64,000 nt of DNA from Cryptomeria japonica (lineage: Eukaryota; Streptophyta; Pinopsida; Cupressales; Cupressaceae): contig NC_081407.1 in assembly GCF_030272615.1 (NCBI RefSeq), positions 146,631,744 to 146,695,743 on the forward strand, in the 5' to 3' direction. Position 1 is the first letter of the stretch. Each line of letters begins with the position of its first letter. Below are positions 54,542 to 64,000 of this stretch, piece after piece. Made by a program: the position numbers and the translations under genes. The notes beneath the pieces are model-generated. The model was not told where the DNA came from, ran no database searches, and was given only the letters and a program-made list of their open reading frames with translations.

Positions 54542-55077
54542 TTTCAGCTAAATTTAACTTGAAAATACCAATATGAAGCACAAAGTCTTCAAAATGATAT
54601 TACAATCACCAATTCCTAATTCTATTAACAAGAGTCAAAATATGACACAAAGTTCACAAATTTACAATTGCCTCCACACTTTAACAATATTCTCTTAACA
54701 ACACCTTTACTCAAGCAAAATAAGAATTTATCATGAAAATGACACAAGAACAATCTCACTATAAACTACAAATAAATCCAATGCAAAGTTTGGATGCTAA
54801 TGCTTTCTTCTTATTTCATCAAGTTTGTAAAATTGCAAGAGGAAAAAGAAGTTTCCCTTTTGTTCTTCACATTGACAAAGTTTTGGCATATAGATTAAAT
54901 ATTATGGATACATATTACAATAAGCAGCCTCATATATATATATATATAGGAGAGGTGCATTGAGAAAAACTAGGAAAAATTATGACTAATTCAAAGAAGA
55001 GTCCTAAGTGGCTTCAGACTCATGCATTGCCTAAGTGCAATAACTAAATACAAAATGACATTTGAGGTGTCAAAGTC
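54542..55077. other. Sequence after the microsatellite array
   Basis: It starts with another copy of the AAGCACAAAGTCTTCAA motif (54576-54592), like those at 50804-51035, so at least this part still belongs to gypsy B. A 76-codon plus frame at 54733-54963 has no recognised similarity. The gypsy B edge probably lies in this stretch. Confidence 0.4.
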
Positions 55078-56358
55078 TTATTTAAAAATGCATCTACTAT
55101 GAAAAATACTAAGTGTCACTAGACACTCCATTTGATCCTGCTTCATGAACTCCTTGAAATTTTGTAGAACTACTTTCATCTGTTCGAGATCAAGTCCTTT
55201 AGTGTAACGTGTGATGGCCTTAACCCGAGTGATAGAATCTCCGAGGCTCATGTAGCTTTTCTTATAATTTTTTAGAAGAGAGGCTAGATCATCCATAATT
55301 TACTTGGATATCTATCAACTTATCGATTGAGGTCAATGAGAAAGCTTGTATGTCAATCTCTTCACCAATTAACAAGTTGAATTCTTTGATGATGATATCC
55401 CCAGGATGGAGATTTTGGTTCTCATGAAGAAAAGTGCAAGGAAGAGTTGATATCTTCTCGATGATGTCTTTCCCTTTATCATTACATTCTTTCTGTGCTT
55501 TTCTCAAATATTTGACAAGTACCTCTACTGTGTTTATTTGATGTTCTAGTATTTCTCTTTTTCGAATACATACATATCCCTAAAAGGAAGCACTCCATTA
55601 TCAACCAGAAAATATAATTGAAAATCCTCTAACTTCAACCATGATTCGAAGTCCTTCTCATGTGTTTCCAATTAATTTGAAAACAATTTCAAATTTTTAT
55701 CTATTTCAATTCTTACCTCCTCCAAGTTATTTACAAGAGTAACTGTTGGACATAGGAGATGAATTCCCTGGCTCAACAATCTATCCATCTATTCGTCAAC
55801 TATTCTCCCATGAGAATTTACCTGTTCAACTTGTTTAACAATTTGCTCATCCACTAAAGAAGTGACTAGCTCAATTGCCTTTGATGATTTGGTAATCTTG
55901 ATCAAGACCTCTGTGACCTAATCAACCTGTTTCTTTAACTCGTCTTTCTTCACCTTCTCTTCATTGAACATTTCCACATGATGCTGGAAAAAAGTTTGAG
56001 CATCTTCAACTTCTCATTCATGTGTTTGTTTTCCCAAATATTTTCTTTTGATAACATAGTCAGTAAGCTGCACTTTATCCAAATCTGTGTCAGGAGGTGG
56101 AATTGCCATCTATACATACTTGTTCTTTGATTGATCTATTCTCAATCTGGACAAAGTTTTGGCCTTCCTTGCGATCTTGGACTTGAGAAGTACCAATTAG
56201 TTGAAATAAAATTCATTTGGAGAGATGGCTTGCTTCTTTCTCTTAAGAGTATTATAAACTAGCCAAGGTGACAAAGGTGTGTCATCATCCACTCCAGTAG
56301 TCAACACTTGTGTTGCCAACTTCTGAGATTGAACACTTGTAGTAACAATGGGTGAAGT
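55078..56358 (-). pseudogene. Unknown decayed ORF cut by gypsy C LTR
   Basis: About 420 codons can be read on the minus strand with stops and a frame change. The upstream part has 'DDDTPLSPWLVYNTLKRKKQ' and 'SPNEFYFN', then 'LVLLKSKIARKAKTLSRLRI'. The middle is Lys/Glu/Leu-rich and looks coiled-coil-like ('EEKVKKDELKKQVD', 'LVDEQIVKQVEQVNSHGRI'). The end reads 'YKKSYMSLGDSITRVKAIT' and 'LEQMKVVLQNFKEFMKQDQM' (55240-55130). The upstream end is interrupted at 56359, where the LTR of gypsy C begins. I do not recognise the family; it could be the C-terminal half of a TE-borne ORF like those at 23-25 kb and 36-39 kb. Confidence 0.4.
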
Positions 56359-59300
56359 TGTAATGCCCCGCCAGGAAACCCCCAAATTTTTCCATCCTAA
56401 AAAAAATCAATCTCCCATATTTTTCCAAAAACCTAGGTTAAATGGGAGAAGTTTGACCAAATTTTTTATTTTGGATTTAAAATAAATCACAAAAAACATT
56501 CTTTTAAACTATATCAATAAATTAAACTTGCCTTTCAATTTAAAATTGATTTCCTCAATTAACTAAAATTAACCTTTCTATTTCCAAAATGCCAACAAGA
56601 TTAAATTAATTCTATTGCAATTAAATTTAAATCTTTCTTTTCCAACCGCATAAACATAATAAACTTAACATTACAATTAACCATTTAATTGAACTTTCTA
56701 CCAACTTGAATTGAGCAATTCAATTAATGATTAATCACATAAAAATGGAGCCTATTTAATTTAGTCCCCAAAAATACTAATGCGTAAACACACATTAAAT
56801 CCAACTAGATAATAAGGATTAATTACTTGATTTAACCACACACAAAACACGCAACCCAGGAAAGCCAACAGACAAACGACCTGCATACCCAACCAAAGGG
56901 AATACCAACGACGACTGACGATGCTCACTTGAGCACGACTATGGTCAAACGAGGGTCTTATGACCACCTAATCCAAACTCTAAGGATCAAAGAGGTACAC
57001 TCAAACCTATGAATTCAGGTGGAGACGAACCTCGCACCCATGCGGTACTGTACCTGAAATCTCCTGCAACCAAGAGTTATACATGCATACATATATAAAC
57101 TTAATGAAAGCGTTAGCCCAAGATAATAACACGAAATAGGAGAATTAATAACTTGCATACAAACTGGTGTGAAAACCACATTAACAGGTATGTACTAAAA
57201 TCAAAACATCCGACTATAATCATTATATTATGATAAACTAACCAAGGTCAAACTGAGATTAGAAATTGATTAGGGTAGGGGTACTACATTCTCCTCCCTA
57301 GATCCCGACTTACTCTTAGAAGTCGTAAGGTGAGATGGAGAACATGTCGCACGCATTAGCCCTGAAACTCATTCAACAAAAATCAAATTGCACATAGGAA
57401 TCTTTCCATAAATAAATGAAACATTATTGCTAAATCCTCTACGAATGCCATTACCCATTGGCAAGATACATCTAAATCCATACATTTCTTATAACATTAT
57501 AGGAATTATCCACATTCATAGTAGAGATACAAGAACTTTCTTCCTTTCATTACACCAAATTAAAGCATTAAAAGAGGTAAGCAACAATTACCATACTCAT
57601 CTATCAAACATGACAAGAAAACATGCCATCATGATCAATTTCTTTTACCAACCCATCTTTTCACAAAATTTTATCGCATAGAACTAGCTTCAAAAATCAA
57701 TTTCTACAACCAAGTTAACTTCCATGAAATAAGAGCAACATAGGTAACTCAATTGTTTATACTTTCCAGGCATATGAAAACCTTTCCAAAGACTATGTCC
57801 CATAACATAGTGACAAGTTAACACAATTTACTCCATGGTTACACATAATAACCATCCACATAATTGGAATGCACAACTCAAAAGGCCACATGTGAGCATG
57901 TCTAATGCTTGGTCAAAGATAACATGCACAATCAACATCTCTATGCCTGATCTTTGAACAATAATATGATCATAAATATCCAATATCTCACTCAAGGCTT
58001 GATGGTGCTAGGGCACACCATAGCGGTGCTACCTTCCATACAAGACCTTCGTGAACATCCCATGTTGAGTAAGGTGGTTAGCCTCGAAGAGATAGTCACC
58101 ACACATAGGTAGGTAGTGGATCCTAGCTGCATCACAACCTCACATACCCCCATCCTCAAGGTTCCTTGCATCTACTTCCTTGTGCACACTCAACCAAGAC
58201 CATCTCATACTTCCTTGGAGAGGAATTTCACATTTCAACACAAGACCAACATACGAAAACAATAAGGATAAACCAGTTTAGCCACCAAAGTATAGATGAA
58301 TAAAGATAATAAATCATCAATTCCAATAGTAAGGCAAGAAAATAATCTGGAATTTGAAACACCAAATCAAGTAAGTAAAAGATCACAAGATCGTGGCTAA
58401 ACCTTCAAAGTCAAAGTAGAATAAATTGGTGGTCCACAAAGAAATAAATAAGAATATCACAACTACACATAACATCACTATGTGACTAGCATCTAGCCAC
58501 CAACGAGGAAAGAAGGAATAATCGAAAAACTGTCGCAGTAGATCGTCATGTGGTGCGGTGGTGCAGGATCACCCTTCAAAGAGATCCCACCATTTGTTTT
58601 TGATTGTGTTCTTGCTTCTTTATGAAGCCATTGTATATAAAATAAAGAGCCATTCGCTCATTTGGTCTTAGTTTAGGTCCTACTTGAGGTCCTAGGGTCA
58701 TGAGTCAAAGTTGAGTTTTTTTTGGAAATAGAGGGTATGTGTGACTTAGAGGTGTTTAGGGGTCCTTCTTAGCATGGTGGTGTCCTTAGGTTAGCCCAAT
58801 GTGGGTCTAGGAGTCAAGAAAAGCAACATTGAGAAAGTTGCTCAAAAGTTGCATGACAACTTTTAAAAGTTGTCAAGCAACTTTTCCACCATGAGGTCAA
58901 AATCTTTAATGTAGCATGGAAAACCCTAATATGGGCACATAGACCAAGGAAAGGGTAGTATAAGTAGTTTCAAACCCTAAGTTAATGGGTTGGATGTCAG
59001 AGGTTGTACGGCCCAAGCAAAGTGACTTGACTGTGATTGCAATTTTGTTGCCAGTCGGCACAAATGGAGTAAAGGAAGATTGTTAATGGATTTATTTTCA
59101 TGCAAAACTATGTGGAGTGTCTTGTATGGTGTATTCACTTTCATTTTTAGAATTTAGATTAGGTTTTTATTTGTAAGTGAGGTGTGTTTGTAAATATTTT
59201 GTGAATTTGCTTCTTACTATCCAGTTTTGGACTGGTTTGTGTCAATGGGCTCATAACTCCATTCCCCATTGTGGAATCACCATGAAACCATGGGTAATGA

Positions 59301-60141
59301 GAGTATAGAACTTGTACTATAATCCAAAGCAAGCAGGGCCCTTGAAAATGCAAGGAGGCCATTTAAAGACCCACTCCTAGGCGAGACTGGATAGTGCCCG
59401 ACTAGGAAGGGTTAAGTTGTAGAGGTCTTGGAGAGAAAGGAAGGTCAGAGGAGGAGGCACCCTTTGGAGGAGTTGTAGAGGGGTGAGTGAAGCACCATTG
59501 GTGTGAAGGAGGAGCTTCCACCAATCCAGACAAGGTGTCAAGAGTACCAAACCTACACTGTGACCCTGGCAGGCCTAAAAACCCTCTTAAAAAACCCTTA
59601 AAATTCACCTAGGGCAGTGTACGGACACTTGGAGGCCTAAAACATGAAAAATACTTGAGTCCTTGCCAAATGAATAGCATGTTTTTTGGGAGGTTTCACA
59701 AGCAAATGTATCATTTGCAAGAGGGAGCCCTAAAGGACTGGGTAGGAGGCCTAATTGGTCAAAATCCTTGTAGCCCTATTTTGTAGGCAAAACACAAAAT
59801 AGTGAAATCGGTAAGGGGTTGAAAGCTTGAAACCTCTTGGGGGCACATGAATGAGTGGAAAAACCATGTATTAGACCTGACCTATCCTTGCTAAGACCTA
59901 GGAAGGTGTGGAGCAAGCCAAACCCTTATTAGCCTAAGGAAGGGTTCCTTGAAACTCATGAGTAGGTGAGACCTTAGGAGTAGTTTTTCAACTTGTTGGT
60001 GGGTGGATTGGGAAAGGTCAGGGGATTCCAAAAGCAGGGGAAGTCCTAGAGACCCTAGGGTGTGGTTAGAACACCTGGTGATCCAAGGAAAGGATCCAAG
60101 AGCATAGACTAGGCTAGTCTATCCCAAACCGCATCCCATCA
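56359..60141 (+). mobile_element. Gypsy C 5' LTR, about 3.8 kb
   Basis: It starts TGTAATGCCCCGCCAGG, a typical gypsy LTR opening, and ends CCCATCA just before the PBS, so TG...CA ends are present. TATATAAA at 58634-58641 is a likely promoter. No gene is visible inside. At 3.78 kb it is long for a chromovirus LTR, so an undetected insertion is possible; the partner LTR is outside the window. Confidence 0.6.
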
Positions 60142-60144
60142 GAT

Positions 60145-60156
60145 TGGTATCAGAGC
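60145..60156 (+). other. Gypsy C primer binding site (iMet tRNA)
   Basis: TGGTATCAGAGC, the exact plant initiator-Met PBS, lies 3 bases after the LTR end. Confidence 0.92.
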
Positions 60157-60291
60157 AAGTTAAAGATTTGGTGGACCGTGTATGTCTCTGTATTCTGGTG
60201 AATCAGTAGGGAAAGTACAATGGTCACTAATGCAGAGTTGGGTAGGGAGGTAGAAGAGTAGAAGGAGAAGAATAGACTCCTTGAAGAAGCT

Positions 60292-61260
60292 ATGAGCGAG
60301 ATAAGGGATAAGCTGCAGGAAATGGTGGATCAAAGGACACAAGGACCTTGGGGTGAAGACACCAAGGATAAAGGCAAGAAAAATATAGACATAAATGACA
60401 TTATACTTGAACCAGATCCCTTGTTCAATGAAGAACCATTTGTAAAGGCTATTAAGGCTTTGAACACCAAAGCTTTTGAAGGATTGCCACATTTCAGTGG
60501 AAGGATGGACATAGACACTGTCATGGAATGGATTGAGGGTATGGAGAACCACTTTGAGTGTGAGGGAGTGATAGAGGCTCAAAAGGTTAAGGTTGGCAAA
60601 TCAAGATTAAGGGGAGCAGCTTTGACATGGTGGAAGTACTTGCAAGAAGAGAGAGTTAGCATGGGGAAGCTACCTATTGCCAATTGGAAGGCCACGGTGA
60701 GTAAGATCAAGGAGAACTACTTACTAGAGGATTATGAAGTCCAAATTCATAAGAAGAGATAGGGATTGAAGAAAAAAGACCTTGATGTGACCTCCTACAC
60801 TGAAGAATTTCAAAAGCTTTGTCTTAAATCCAAAGTCCAAGAAGATGAATCTATTAAGGTGGCTAGGTATTTAAGCGGCCTAAAGTGGAACATTCAAGAG
60901 GAGATAAGCCTATGGACTCCTACTACTGTTCAAAAATGTCATTAGCTTGCTGCCAAGGTGGAAGAGAGGAACAAAAGGAAAGGAGACTCTAATAACAGGG
61001 GTAGAGGCAGAGGTAGAGACCAAATGAATCACCGAGGTGGTTACCAAAGCAAGGCAAATGAGCAGAGGAACCAAGGAGAAGCCAAGTTGACTGAACATGG
61101 CAGTGAAACCAATCTCAGAGGGGGCCATTCTAGAGGAAGAGGTGCACAAGGTGGTCCAAATAGGGGTAGAGGTACCGACAGGCATAACTCTTACTTTGCA
61201 ACTATGAAATGTTACAGTTGTGGTCAATTGGGACACCCGGCCTATAGATGCCTTGACAAG
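60292..61260 (+). pseudogene. Gypsy C gag
   Basis: The capsid core reads 'GLPHFSGRMDIDTVMEWIEG', 'GAALTWWKYLQEERV' and 'IKENYLLEDYEVQIHKK', then a TAG (60760-60762) where a Gln codon is expected. It continues as 'DLDVTSYTEEFQKLC' and 'VARYLSGLKWNIQEEI', a second TAG near 60942, an Arg/Gly-rich stretch ('GRGRGRDQMNHRGG') and the zinc knuckle 'CYSCGQLGHPAYRC' (CX2CX4HX4C, about 61208-61250). Apart from the two stops it is well preserved. It packages element RNA. The first Met at 60292 is internal; the true start may be nearer 60220 ('MVTNAELG'), before a TAG. Confidence 0.9.
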
Positions 61261-61900
61261 CCTACCTCATCAAACAGTGGAAAGAGGGTTGCTTATGCAC
61301 ATGAAGACTCTTCAAGCAGCAAGACACCTGAGGTGGAATATATTGAATTAGAGATTGGAGAAAATCTGATGTTCAATAGGGTCTTGATAAGACAACCAGT
61401 CAAGAATGAGCCTAAGCATAGGAGAGAATTGTTTAGGGTGAGATGCAAGATCCTTGATAAAGTTTGCAAGGTGATAGTTTATTCAGGGTCAACTGATAAG
61501 ATAATATCAGAGGAGGCAACCAAGAAGTTGAAACTCACAAGGACACCCCACACTAACCCGTATAAGGTGACATGGTTGAATCATGAGCAGAGTGTGCTTG
61601 TCAATGAACAGACTTGGGTGGAGTTTTCTATTGGAGGATACAAGGATAAGATCCTTTGTGATGTGTTACCCATGGATTCCTGTCACCTATTACTAGGTAG
61701 ACCCTGGCAAATTGATAAGAAGGTGATCTATGATGGAGAGGAGAACTCCATTTCCTTCAAGAAGGACAACAAGACCTTCAAGATTCAGTCCTTGACAGAG
61801 AATGAAGAGGGAACTTCAAGAACACCTAGTGTCTTATTGGTTACTGGTAAAGAGTTCTTACACTTGCTACATGAGGAGGAGATAGTGAAGTGTGCCATCT
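61261..61900 (+). pseudogene. Gypsy C aspartic protease
   Basis: The active site reads 'CKVIVYSGSTDKIISEEATK' near 61465-61520. In this family the position before SGST is the catalytic Asp, here Tyr, so the protease should be inactive although the frame is open. 'LCDVLPMDSCHLLLGRPWQ' follows (about 61655-61710), then the linker 'EENSISFKKDNKTFK' to RT. Confidence 0.85.
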
Positions 61901-62685
61901 TTGTGAAGCCAAAGGAGGAAGAAGACAAGTTGCAGGCAGAGGTACCCAAGGGGGTGAAGCAAATGTTGCAAGAGTATAAGGACATAGTGAGTGATGGAGC
62001 ACCTGCAACACTCCCACCAAAAAGGTCTATAAGCCATCAAATAGACTTTGTTCTTGGTGCATCCCTACCTAACAAAGCTGCATATAAGCTCACACCTGAC
62101 CAAAACAAGGAGGTAGCAAGGCAAGTGCAGGAGTTATTGGAACAAGGACTGATTAAGAAGAGCATCAACCCATGTGCAGTCCCGGTAGTGATAGCATCAA
62201 AGAAGGGAGGCAAGTGGAGACTTTGCACTGACTCAAGGGCAATCAATAGGATCACCATAAGGTATAGGTTTCCTATTCCTAAAATAGAGGATTTGATGGA
62301 CTGTTTAGGAGGTGCTATGTATTTCACTAAGTTGGACCTTAAAAGTGGTTATCACCATATTAGAATCAAGGAGGGAGATGAGTGGAAGACTACTTTCAAG
62401 ACCATAGAAGGATTGCATGAATGGCTTGTGATGCCATTTGGACTCACCAATGCTCCAAGAACCTTCATGAGGTTGTTGAATGAGGTGTTAAAAGACTTCA
62501 CAGGCAGGTTTGTGGTTGTGTACCTAGATGACATTCTCATCTATAGCATAACCAAAGAGGAGCACTTTGAGCATTTGAGGTTAGTCTTAGAGAGGTTGCA
62601 TGAGGAGAAGTTATCCATCAACCTAGAGAAGTGTGTCTTCTTGAAGCAAGAGCTGGTCTACTTAGGATTTATGGTGTCTAAGTGA
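61901..62685 (+). pseudogene. Gypsy C reverse transcriptase
   Basis: Motifs in order: 'SHQIDFVLGASLPNKAAYKL', 'PVVIASKKGGKWRLCTDSRA', 'FTKLDLKSGYHHIRIKEGDE', 'WLVMPFGLTNAPRTFMRLLN', the catalytic 'VVVYLDDILIYS' (about 62513-62548) and 'LEKCVFLKQELVYLGFMVSK'. A TGA at 62683-62685 breaks the frame just before RNase H, probably from an Arg codon. The DSR in place of the usual DYR in CTDSRA is a small oddity. Confidence 0.92.
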
Positions 62686-62688
62686 ACC

Positions 62689-63330
62689 TTGAAGATGGAT
62701 CCAAGCAAAGTGGAGGCAATCTTGAATTGGCCTGCACCTAGAATAGGGACTGAAGTTAGGAGTTTCCATGGTTTAGCTCAATTCTATAGGAATTTTGTGA
62801 GGAACTTCAGTGGCATATGTGCACTAGTCCTTGACACCATAAAAGGAGGCCTTAAAACTAAGTTCAAATGGACTGAACAGGCTGACAAAGCATTTCAATT
62901 GTTGAAGCAAGAAGTAGCCACAAAACCTATCCCACTCCTACCTACTTTTGACAAGCTATTCACATTGGAGTGTGATGCAAGTGGAATTGTAGTAGGTGGT
63001 GTATTGAGTCAAGAGGGAAGACCTGTGGCATTTTTTAGTGAGAAGCTTAATGAAGTAAAGAAGAAGTACTCAACCTATGACCTAGAGTTGTATGCATTAG
63101 TGCAGTCTCTTAAAAAATGGAGGCATTACATACTTTCAAAGGAATTTGTGGTGTTCACAGATAACCAGGCTTTGAGTTACATTAACACTCAAGAGAAGCT
63201 TAGCAATAGAAATCTGAAATGGATGGAATAACTCCAATCCTTCACCTTCACCATCAAGCATAAGAAGGGACAACTCAACAAGGTGGCAGATGCTTTAAGC
63301 AGGAAGTTGTTGATAGTTCAAGAACTATAG
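62689..63330 (+). pseudogene. Gypsy C RT connection and RNase H
   Basis: The frame reads 'FHGLAQFYRNFVRNFSGIC', then RNase H: 'FTLECDASGIVVGGVLSQEG' (Asp), 'YSTYDLELYALVQSLKKWRH' (Glu), 'FVVFTDNQALSYI' (Asp) and, after a TAA at 63229-63231, 'NKVADALSRK' (Asp). All four catalytic residues are kept. A TAG follows near 63330. Confidence 0.9.
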
Positions 63331-64000
63331 TTGCAGAGCATAGGAATAGAAGGTTTCAAGGACCTCTATGAAGGAGATGAAGACTTCTCATCAACTTACA
63401 AGGTTTGCAAGGAGTTTGAGAACCATTTCCATGGTGAGTATGCAGATTACACTCTCCAAAATGGTCTCTTGTTCAAAGGTAATCAGTTGTGTGTGCCAAG
63501 AGGATCCATGAGGGAAAACCTCATCCAAGAAAAACACAATGGTAGTTTAAGTGGACACTTTGGAGTCAACAAAACCTTGGATTTAGTACAGAGGTACTAC
63601 TATTGGCCAAAGTTGCCAAGAGATGTGAAAAGGTATGTGGAGCAATATAGTGTGTGTCAAAGGGCAAAAGGAGGATCAAGCAATGCTGGTCTCTATCAAC
63701 CATTGCTGGTCCCAAATAGGCCTTGGGAATGTGTAAGCATTGACTTTGTAGTAGGACTTCCCAAGACAAAGACAGGTATGGACAACATCTATGTGGTAGT
63801 AGATAGATTTTCCAAGATGAGCCATTTCATTCCATGTAAAACTACACATGATTCTAGCTATGTTGCACATCTCTTCTTTAAGGAGGTTGCTAGGATTCAT
63901 GGACTCCCTTTAAGAATTGTTTCAGACAGGGACAACAAGTTCATGGGCCATTTTTGGCAAACTTTATGGAGGAGACTTGGAACTAATCTCTCATTTAGCT
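63331..64000 (+). pseudogene. Gypsy C integrase (cut by window end)
   Basis: The zinc region reads 'EKHNGSLSGHFGVNKTLDLV' (two His), 'RYYYWPKLPRDVKRYVEQY' and 'SVCQRAKGG'; the first Cys of the CxxC pair is Tyr (YSVC), so zinc binding is probably lost. The core has Asp in 'WECVSIDFVVGLPKT' and Asp in 'LRIVSDRDNKFMGHFW'. The third residue, Glu, and the C-terminal domain or chromodomain lie beyond 64000. Confidence 0.88.

Larger units (their letters stand above)
33147..54700 (+). mobile_element. Gypsy B: second Tat/Ogre-type Ty3/gypsy element, heavily nested
   Basis: Reading plus: LTR (33147-34093), PBS, leader, gag (34741-35212 and 46286-47570, split by the Athila-like element), protease and G-patch (47873-48880), solo copia LTR, acidic spacer (49435-50224), then the triplicated pre-RT spacer with microsatellites. 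Protein segments match gypsy A throughout: the same Gag, the same IDxGVGLNIC protease, the same G-patch and the same ERSTxLIEET spacer. No RT, RNase H or integrase follows, so the 3' half is lost. The right edge is uncertain. Confidence 0.75.
56359..64000 (+). mobile_element. Gypsy C: chromovirus-like Ty3/gypsy element, runs off the window
   Basis: Plus order: LTR (56359-60141), iMet PBS, gag with CCHC, protease, RT, RNase H, integrase (cut at 64000). The protein sequence has the style of plant chromoviruses; the chromodomain that would prove it lies past the window. Stops are few and mostly TAG at expected Gln codons, so this copy is less decayed than gypsy B. Confidence 0.85.

Noticed and set aside
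53328-54581. 417-codon minus frame and many other 60-330-codon frames at 51.0-54.6 kb
   Set aside because: They are translations of AC/AT/GT microsatellites (His-Thr, Tyr-Ile, Val-Cys repeats) and open in several frames on both strands, so they are not genes.
60160-60582. 140-codon minus frame
   Set aside because: Antisense shadow of the gypsy C gag.

Overview
The window is a gene-poor, repeat-packed stretch of a large plant nuclear genome. Every lineage recognised is a plant one: Ty1/copia, dual-RNase-H Tat/Ogre-type Ty3/gypsy, Athila-like gypsy, chromovirus-like gypsy, a plant L1-type LINE and a PIF/Harbinger transposon. The TE density and old, mutated copies suggest a gymnosperm such as a conifer, but that is inference. 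I see no intact host gene and no tRNA, rRNA or CRISPR locus.

Layout. 1-4478: AT-rich sequence with small duplications, a GC-rich block and the decayed 5' end of a gypsy element (gag remnant, +). 4479-22654: a Tat-lineage gypsy element on the minus strand ('gypsy A'), with its 5' LTR at 21187-22654. Its 3' end is broken: only 0.49 kb of 3' LTR remains, fused to a truncated Ty1/copia element (4973-9023, minus). Its RNase H gene is split by a 771-bp solo LTR with a perfect 5-bp target duplication. 23081-26580 (minus): a decayed unknown ORF and the 3' end of a LINE. 27960-28430: a gypsy gag/protease scrap. 28571-33146: a PIF/Harbinger transposon (transposase and Myb-like ORF, minus) that received a retroposed SKP1-like copy flanked by an 18-bp duplication.

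33147-about 54.7 kb is a second Tat/Ogre-type gypsy element ('gypsy B', +). It is interrupted in gag by a complete 11-kb Athila-like element (35218-46280, minus; two LTRs, PBS, PPT, 5-bp duplication GTACT), and further on by a 537-bp solo copia LTR (48893-49429; duplication ATCCT). Its pre-RT spacer is triplicated together with very large AC/AT microsatellites (50225-54541). 55078-56358 (minus) is an unknown decayed ORF cut by the LTR of a chromovirus-like gypsy element ('gypsy C', +), which runs off the window end inside integrase.

No coding region is fully open, but most stop codons sit where CAG, CAA or CGA codons are expected, i.e. C-to-T changes typical of methylated, silenced plant TEs. 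The most novel points are: (1) a domain shared by the ORF downstream of pol in the Athila-like element and the orphan ORF at 23.1-25.3 kb; (2) the SKP1-like retrocopy inside the Harbinger element; (3) about 45 nt resembling a tRNA 3' half beside the primer site of gypsy A; (4) the triplicated spacer-microsatellite unit; (5) repeated short motifs in element leaders and LTRs.
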